From: Roseburia_C sp031555935
Lineage (GTDB): Bacteria > Bacillota > Clostridia > Lachnospirales > Lachnospiraceae
Direction of reading: 5' to 3'
Assembly: GCA_031555935.1 (NCBI GenBank)
Contig: JAVBTX010000006.1
Span: 248,001 to 312,000, forward strand
Length of the DNA stretch: 64,000 nucleotides
The stretch's first letter is position 1; each line of letters starts with the position of its first letter. The translations under genes and the position numbers were made by a program. Shown here piece after piece: positions 59,441 to 64,000 of this stretch. The notes under the pieces were generated by a model. The model was given only the letters and a program-made list of their open reading frames with translations, was not told the DNA's origin and ran no database searches.

Positions 59441-59964
59441 TTCTTAGGACGCTCCTTGCGCGGAAATATCCGGTTAAGGTCTTCTTCTTTATAATAGAAA
59501 AGTAATAGGATACAAAACAGGACGGTCGAAACAGAAATATAAATATCTGCAACATTAAATATTGCAAAATTTATTAGCTCAAAGTAAAAGAAATCAATTA
59601 CATATGCATGCCAGATACGGTCTATTACATTGCCAATTGCTCCGGCAACAAGAAATACAACGATGATTCTAAGTGGTAAAAAGTGTTTTTCCAAAGGCAT
59701 TTTGTAAAAACAATATCCTAATAATGTTAACAGAAACAGACATGCTATAACAAAAAACATTCTCTGTCCCTGAAGCAGACCAAAGGCAGCACCTTGGTTC
59801 TCTAAGTAGTTTAGTTGAAAGACTCCCGGAATAATATCAAACGGTGCCTGATTCTTTAACTTTATCACAGCCAGATACTTTGTAAATTGATCAAATAAGA
59901 TTAATAGAATGGCTGCAATTAACGCAACAATCGCATTTTTAATAAGGGCTGTTTTCTGATTCAT
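59437..59964 (-). CDS. lspA: Lipoprotein signal peptidase (signal peptidase II)
   Basis: The 175-residue protein has four membrane helices and the catalytic Asp motifs: FDQFTKYLAV in helix 1, NYLENQGAAFG, GAIGNVIDRIWHAYVIDFF (first Asp) and FNVADIYISV (second). It cleaves prolipoproteins after lipid attachment. Its C-terminal tail is unusually basic (KERPKK). Preceded by aroB with a 6-base gap. Confidence 0.96.
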   Translation of the reverse strand: MNQKTALIKNAIVALIAAILLILFDQFTKYLAVIKLKNQAPFDIIPGVFQLNYLENQGAAFGLLQGQRMFFVIACLFLLTLLGYCFYKMPLEKHFLPLRIIVVFLVAGAIGNVIDRIWHAYVIDFFYFELINFAIFNVADIYISVSTVLFCILLLFYYKEEDLNRIFPRKERPKK

Positions 59965-59970
59965 GAAAAT

Positions 59971-61107
59971 TTACTCCTCTTCTCTTAAACTTTTCGCCGA
60001 GCTTTGCGCAGGGGATTCTGTGATTATATAATGAATGCCATCTAAAATCTCCTCATCCGTAAAATCAGGATAGATATAGGCGCTTCCCAAATCTTTTAGT
60101 AAAATAAAATTGATTTTTCCGGCTTTCATCTTCTTATCTGATTTGGAGGTTTTTAATATCTCATCTGCACTTTGCCCCGACACTGTAAGCGGCAGCTCAA
60201 ACTTTTGGAAGGTATCTTCTATATAAGAAAGAGATGCTGCGGATAGATTGCCCTTTTTCATTGAGAGATAAGATGCTGCGATGGCGCCAATAGACACACA
60301 CTCACCATGAAACAATTGGAAATCAGATAACTTCTCTACCGCATGCCCAAGCGTATGGCCAAAATTCAGTAATGCCCGCTCTCCCTTTTCAGTTGGATCA
60401 TTTTCAACCACTTGGCATTTGATATTACAACTGCGATAAATCATTTCTTCCAAGGTATCTAGATCCAATGCATAAATTTTTTCCTGATGTTCATTCATCC
60501 ATTCAAAATAAGCATTATCTTTTATTAATCCATGTTTTAAAATCTCAGCAACGCCTGATGAAAGTTGGCGTTTCGGAAGTGATTGCAATGTTGACAAATT
60601 CATGTAAACTAGTTTCGGCTGATGAAAAGCACCAACCATATTCTTATATTGCTTAAAATCAACACCTGTTTTTCCACCAATACTACTGTCTACCTGAGCC
60701 AATAAAGACGTTGGAATCTGGATAAATTCAATCCCTCGTAAATATGTTGCGGCAGCAAATCCAGTCAAATCTCCAACCACGCCACCACCCAAAGCAACAA
60801 GATAATCGTGTCGATCAAAGCCGTCATTTATTAATTGTTCATATAACTTTTCGACAGTATCCGTGTTTTTTCGAGCTTCTCCAGCTTCAAAAACAAATAA
60901 CCCAATTGCAGAAAATGTATTTTTTAGCAGTTCATACAATTGATTACTGTATGTTTTTGCCACGTTTGAGTCTGATACGATGCATATTTTTGAATCTTTT
61001 TTGCATCCAGATGATAATAAACAAGTAATTAAATCGCTAAAATCATTACGTATTTCAATCTGATACGATAATACTCCATCAAAACTGACTGGGATTGTTT
61101 TTGCCAT
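59971..61107 (-). CDS. aroB: 3-dehydroquinate synthase
   Basis: The 378-residue enzyme has the NAD-binding LVALGGGVVGDLTGFAAATY block, IPTSLLAQVDSSIGGKTGVD and HGLIKDNAYFEWM, then NFGHTLGHAVEKLS with the zinc His, as in AroB. It makes 3-dehydroquinate for aromatic amino acids. No other shikimate gene is nearby; it lies within the ylmH-lspA run. RBS aggaggaa. Confidence 0.95.
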   Translation of the reverse strand: MAKTIPVSFDGVLSYQIEIRNDFSDLITCLLSSGCKKDSKICIVSDSNVAKTYSNQLYELLKNTFSAIGLFVFEAGEARKNTDTVEKLYEQLINDGFDRHDYLVALGGGVVGDLTGFAAATYLRGIEFIQIPTSLLAQVDSSIGGKTGVDFKQYKNMVGAFHQPKLVYMNLSTLQSLPKRQLSSGVAEILKHGLIKDNAYFEWMNEHQEKIYALDLDTLEEMIYRSCNIKCQVVENDPTEKGERALLNFGHTLGHAVEKLSDFQLFHGECVSIGAIAASYLSMKKGNLSAASLSYIEDTFQKFELPLTVSGQSADEILKTSKSDKKMKAGKINFILLKDLGSAYIYPDFTDEEILDGIHYIITESPAQSSAKSLREEE

Positions 61108-61122
61108 AATTTCCTCCTAAAC

Positions 61123-61150
61123 ATTCCCCATAGCATAAAGCAATGGGAAA
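61123..61150. other. Hairpin between ylmH and aroB
   Basis: TTCCCCATAG and CAATGGGAAA form an imperfect stem with one internal mismatch, without a T run. Possible processing or attenuation structure. Confidence 0.4.
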
Positions 61151-61155
61151 TATAC

Positions 61156-61920
61156 CTAGATGTATTTTTTATAATTAATTTTAACTCTATTTTTTTTCGT
61201 AACACCATCTTCGCCTTCAAAAATAAATTTCCCATGAGAACGAATTGATAATACATCATTTGGTTTACATATATATGTGTTATGTAAACATTCTTTGCCG
61301 TTAATCATAATTTTTCCTGAATGAATGTCATTAACTGCAGTTGTACGTGACGATTTACAGAGTGCTGAGACGACATTATCAAGGCGGTTCGATGCAATAA
61401 TCGCATTATGTGCTTCAAAATTAGGTGTTATCGCGAGTTCATGCTGTTCTTGTATGGTACATTCGACAATCGTATGACGAATTTGGTGCAGTTCGGTACA
61501 AATATAGGAAGTAATCTCCTGTTTACAAAACATATAGCAGATTGTACCTTGGTGAGGTGGATTTTCAACCAGGATATCACCAATTTTACTTCTTTCGATG
61601 CCTAGATTCATTACTGCCCCCAAAATATCACGATGCGATAATTGTTCGGCAAATTTAGGATACGACGGCTTGATTAGCAGACAGTCTATTGGATATTCCC
61701 AGATATAATAAAGAGCATCAGGTATAAAAGCTGCTATCTGACGCTCTGCAAATTCATATCCACCCGATATTTCATATGATGTCACATAATTTCTGGCATT
61801 CTGATGGAAAATATTCAATTCATTTATAGTCAAAAAATCACTGAATGTTACAATTCCTTTTCTTTCTGCCAGATTTGATAAATCAATGAAACGTTTTTCT
61901 GTTAACAAATGCTCACTCAT
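61156..61920 (-). CDS. ylmH: YlmH-like S4-domain RNA-binding protein
   Basis: The 254-residue protein has an N-terminal region with SEHLLTEKRFIDLSNLAERK, a middle domain, and a C-terminal S4 RNA-binding domain (about 178-245, RLDNVVSALCKSSRTTAVN, GKIMINGKE). YlmH in Bacillus acts in division and in rescue of stalled ribosomes on 50S. Downstream of sepF as usual in Firmicutes ylm clusters. The start follows a weak aggtaac site. Confidence 0.9.
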   Translation of the reverse strand: MSEHLLTEKRFIDLSNLAERKGIVTFSDFLTINELNIFHQNARNYVTSYEISGGYEFAERQIAAFIPDALYYIWEYPIDCLLIKPSYPKFAEQLSHRDILGAVMNLGIERSKIGDILVENPPHQGTICYMFCKQEITSYICTELHQIRHTIVECTIQEQHELAITPNFEAHNAIIASNRLDNVVSALCKSSRTTAVNDIHSGKIMINGKECLHNTYICKPNDVLSIRSHGKFIFEGEDGVTKKNRVKINYKKYI

Positions 61921-61940
61921 AGTTACCTCACATTCACCTT

Positions 61941-62459
61941 TTAACGAAAATCAGTCTGAATCCCTGATGTATCAAAGGAATCTAAGAGGTTTTGGAAATC
62001 ACCTGATATGTCAACACTCTCAGGGGTAATTATAAATATGTAATTTGAAATCTTCTGCAAATTGCCATTCATTGCAAAACAGGAACCAGAAGCAAAATCA
62101 ATGATTCGCTGTGCAATCTCAACATCCAATCCTTCCACATTTAAAACAACCGTGCGGTTCATTAATAATGTTTCGGTGACTTCTCTGGCATCATCAAATG
62201 CCGTTGGCTTAATCACACAAACTGCCATTGAGTTACTTACTTGCTTCTTGGTTGGGCGCATTGGAGTGATTTTCGCAACCGGCTTAGGTTTATCCTTCGG
62301 TTTTTCTTCAATAAAATCATCCTCATAATCGTCCTTCAGGCTCTTTTTCTTTTTTACTGGTTCTTCATATTCATCATCATAGTAATCGTCGTTATAAAAA
62401 TCATCTTCGTCATCTGGATTCAAACGCATGACGTCCATAAATTTATCAAATAAACCCAT
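61941..62459 (-). CDS. sepF: Cell division protein SepF
   Basis: The 172-residue protein begins MGLFDKFMDVMRLNPDDEDD, an amphipathic membrane-binding helix followed by an acidic linker. It ends in the conserved SepF core (NRTVVLNVEGLDVEIAQRII, FASGSCFAMNGNLQKISNYI). SepF tethers FtsZ to the membrane. The linker is rich in Asp, Tyr and Lys. It lies between yggS and ylmH, the standard cluster. Confidence 0.95.
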   Translation of the reverse strand: MGLFDKFMDVMRLNPDDEDDFYNDDYYDDEYEEPVKKKKSLKDDYEDDFIEEKPKDKPKPVAKITPMRPTKKQVSNSMAVCVIKPTAFDDAREVTETLLMNRTVVLNVEGLDVEIAQRIIDFASGSCFAMNGNLQKISNYIFIITPESVDISGDFQNLLDSFDTSGIQTDFR

Positions 62460-62472
62460 TTAAAATCTCCTT

Positions 62473-63165
62473 TTATTTAGAATAGTTACGTGCACCAAAT
62501 ATACCTGTTCCAACACGCACTAACGTTGCGCCTTCTTCAATTGCTACAGCATAATCGCCAGTCATTCCCATTGAAAGCACACCCATAGATACATTATCAA
62601 TGTTTTTATTTGTTATGTCAACAGATAATTGCCGGATTGCCCGGAAATAGTTACGGTTGTCTTCGGGATTTTCAACATATGGAGCAATTGTCATCAAGCC
62701 TTTTATGCGGATATTTTCTAGTTCGGCAATTTCTTCAACTAGCTGCATGGCATCGGCCTCATTAATACCAAACTTACTCTCTTCTTCCGCGATATTAATT
62801 TCGACTAAAATTGGCACTGTCATATTTTTCTTCTTTGCTTGAATATTTATCTCTTCTGCCAAGCGGTAGGAATCTACAGAATGAATCAAACAAGCTTTAT
62901 CGACAACGGACTTTACTTTATTACGCTGCAAATGGCCAATCATATGCCAGTTAATATCTTTTTCCATTTCTTCGCACTTGTTACAAAGCTCCTGGACTTT
63001 ATTTTCACCAAAATCCCTGACACCGGCTTCATAAATCTCGGTCAACATTGACACTGGCTTTGTTTTACTAACGGCAATCAAGGTCACTTCTGCTCTACTA
63101 CGTCCGGCTTTTTCACAAGCCTCGCAGATATTCTTCTCTACTTCTGCTAAATTTTCTTTTAACAT
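62473..63165 (-). CDS. yggS: YggS family pyridoxal-phosphate homeostasis protein
   Basis: The 230-residue protein has AVSKTKPVSMLTEIYEAGVR with the PLP-lysine motif (AVSKTKP), FGENKVQELCNKCEEM, WHMIGHLQRNKVKSV and the C-terminal SMGMTGDYAVAIEEGATLVR block. It binds PLP and keeps amino-acid and PLP pools balanced. Called ylmE in Bacillus. 13 bases upstream of sepF. Confidence 0.95.
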   Translation of the reverse strand: MLKENLAEVEKNICEACEKAGRSRAEVTLIAVSKTKPVSMLTEIYEAGVRDFGENKVQELCNKCEEMEKDINWHMIGHLQRNKVKSVVDKACLIHSVDSYRLAEEINIQAKKKNMTVPILVEINIAEEESKFGINEADAMQLVEEIAELENIRIKGLMTIAPYVENPEDNRNYFRAIRQLSVDITNKNIDNVSMGVLSMGMTGDYAVAIEEGATLVRVGTGIFGARNYSK

Positions 63166-63185
63166 AATTTTACCTCTTATTTATT

Positions 63186-64000
63186 TTAATGGATGATTTC
63201 GTTTTCTTCAACCTTGTCCCCTTCTAATGCAATATGGTCATATAGGGAAATACCATACGCGGTTCCAGTGCGAATAATTGAATAGGCATCACTTTGATAG
63301 ATGACATCAATTTGCTTAAATACGGCATAGCCTTTATTTACATTATATACTCCGGCTAGCTGATCCGTTTCATGAATGGTATATGTTTCAGTTGAGTCCG
63401 GTTTCACAATAACGCTGCCGCTATGTATGTCTAATTCATCAATATAATACGATTCTTCGGTTTCATTATATAAACTTGTTTCAATAAAGGTGGTGATTGT
63501 TTTGCCATTCTTATCCTGGCTATTTACTAATAGTCCATCGGTATTAGCGTTACCACCCTTAAGGAAGTATTCTTTGGGCACAACATAAAATTCTTTCATG
63601 GTAATCGCACTGTTTGGAATCTTTAAACCGGATTCTTCATCAAGTAGCAGTGCTACTTCTACATAACGGTCATTGGCAAAACGTACCATGTGGTCTTTTA
63701 GTTTTAATATCATATAATATTGGTTGTCGATTTTTTCAAATTCAAAATTCACCCAACAACTAATACCATCTTTTTTAAATTGAATTTTGACCACATCTGT
63801 GTCACTTAGCTTATTATAGGTGGCATCAGAAACCTGCAAAATGATGTCCCAATCCTCACTCGTAATCATTTTATATACAGCATTACCCTTTTCCACCTTT
63901 TCAGTCTGTTTCAAACTTACTTTTTGGTAGTTCAGTTCATTTAACATATTCGGACGATATGTATCGGTCGTAACATTTTCATAACCATCCGTGTAATAAA
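63186..64000 (-). CDS. HlyD-like/efflux adaptor domain protein, truncated
   Basis: The frame stays open from the stop at 63186 to the window edge, so the N-terminus lies beyond 64000 and the ATG at 63947 is internal. The visible part (about 270 residues) is beta-rich: YLSDTDV-like VQIQ segments, KIPNSAITMKEFYVVPKEYF, and the repeated short turns near VYNVNKGYAVFKQIDVI and GTAYGISLYDHIALEGDKV. These fit a membrane-fusion/HlyD-type C-terminal domain, as seen upstream of yggS-sepF in Lachnospiraceae by recollection. Function is uncertain. It is 20 bases upstream of yggS and likely co-transcribed. Confidence 0.65.
   Translation of the reverse strand, partial: YYTDGYENVTTDTYRPNMLNELNYQKVSLKQTEKVEKGNAVYKMITSEDWDIILQVSDATYNKLSDTDVVKIQFKKDGISCWVNFEFEKIDNQYYMILKLKDHMVRFANDRYVEVALLLDEESGLKIPNSAITMKEFYVVPKEYFLKGGNANTDGLLVNSQDKNGKTITTFIETSLYNETEESYYIDELDIHSGSVIVKPDSTETYTIHETDQLAGVYNVNKGYAVFKQIDVIYQSDAYSIIRTGTAYGISLYDHIALEGDKVEENEIIH

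Overview
The window looks like chromosome of a low-GC, endospore-forming, probably motile Clostridia member, most likely Lachnospiraceae. The grounds are spore genes (GerW/YtfJ, an alpha/beta SASP, YlbJ), chemoreceptors, Firmicutes gene orders (rpmB-asp23-fakA-recG; yicC-remA-gmk-rpoZ; rplU-prp-rpmA-obgE; yggS-sepF-ylmH-lspA), an L27 with a cleavable N-terminus next to Prp, and a single-recombinase XerS-like protein. Taxonomy is inferred from family knowledge; no search was run.

Layout. 1-1.3 kb: end of a DUF2953 gene, gerW and a 46-residue membrane peptide. 1.3-4.5 kb: an AT-rich accessory island with two cassettes, each behind a near-identical ECF-sigma-type promoter (GGAACC-N16-CGTC). The first drives a secreted protein and two membrane proteins; the second drives a decayed small ORF and a 147-residue protein. 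4.6-9.2 kb: rpmB (-), asp23, fakA, recG. 9.2-13.8 kb: two tandem paralogous chemoreceptors whose promoters were duplicated with them. 13.9-16 kb: a SASP gene and rqcH (-). 16-22.3 kb: a housekeeping run from yicC to coaD. 22.3-29 kb: ylbJ (-), an M23 peptidase, two pseudouridine synthases, YgiQ, a phosphatase and recU. 29-34.2 kb: a partial histidine operon (hisZ-G-D-B and a HisF-like/HisIE fusion). 34.3-41.7 kb: DUF1846, a small membrane protein, a two-component system and a 1056-residue surface protein. 41.9-42.6 kb: a MntA/HepT toxin-antitoxin pair. 42.6-46.4 kb: radical SAM protein, its partner and RNase G. 46.4-48.4 kb: two cell-wall hydrolases (-). 48.5-52.8 kb: rplU-prp-rpmA-obgE-yhbY-nadD-yqeK-rsfS. 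52.9-54.2 kb: divergent lexA/yneA SOS pair. 54.4-56.5 kb: plsC, ttcA-like, dtd. 56.5-64 kb, all minus: xerS-like recombinase, cytidylate-kinase-like protein, rluD, lspA, aroB, ylmH, sepF, yggS and a truncated HlyD-like adaptor.

Working together: much of the window is translation and ribosome maintenance (L21, L27, L28, Prp, Obg, RsfS, RimO, RsmD, RqcH, several pseudouridine synthases). Smaller groups cover the cell envelope, SOS control, histidine synthesis and sensing.

Most notable: (i) the two ECF-promoter cassettes; (ii) a HisF-like domain fused to HisIE in which both catalytic aspartates are replaced; (iii) a dif-like inverted repeat beside the XerS-like gene, exactly where coding strand preference flips, suggesting the replication terminus; (iv) a dispersed GC-rich repeat with two inverted copies flanking the SOS pair; (v) short in-frame tandem repeats in several housekeeping genes, including a palindromic insert in recG.
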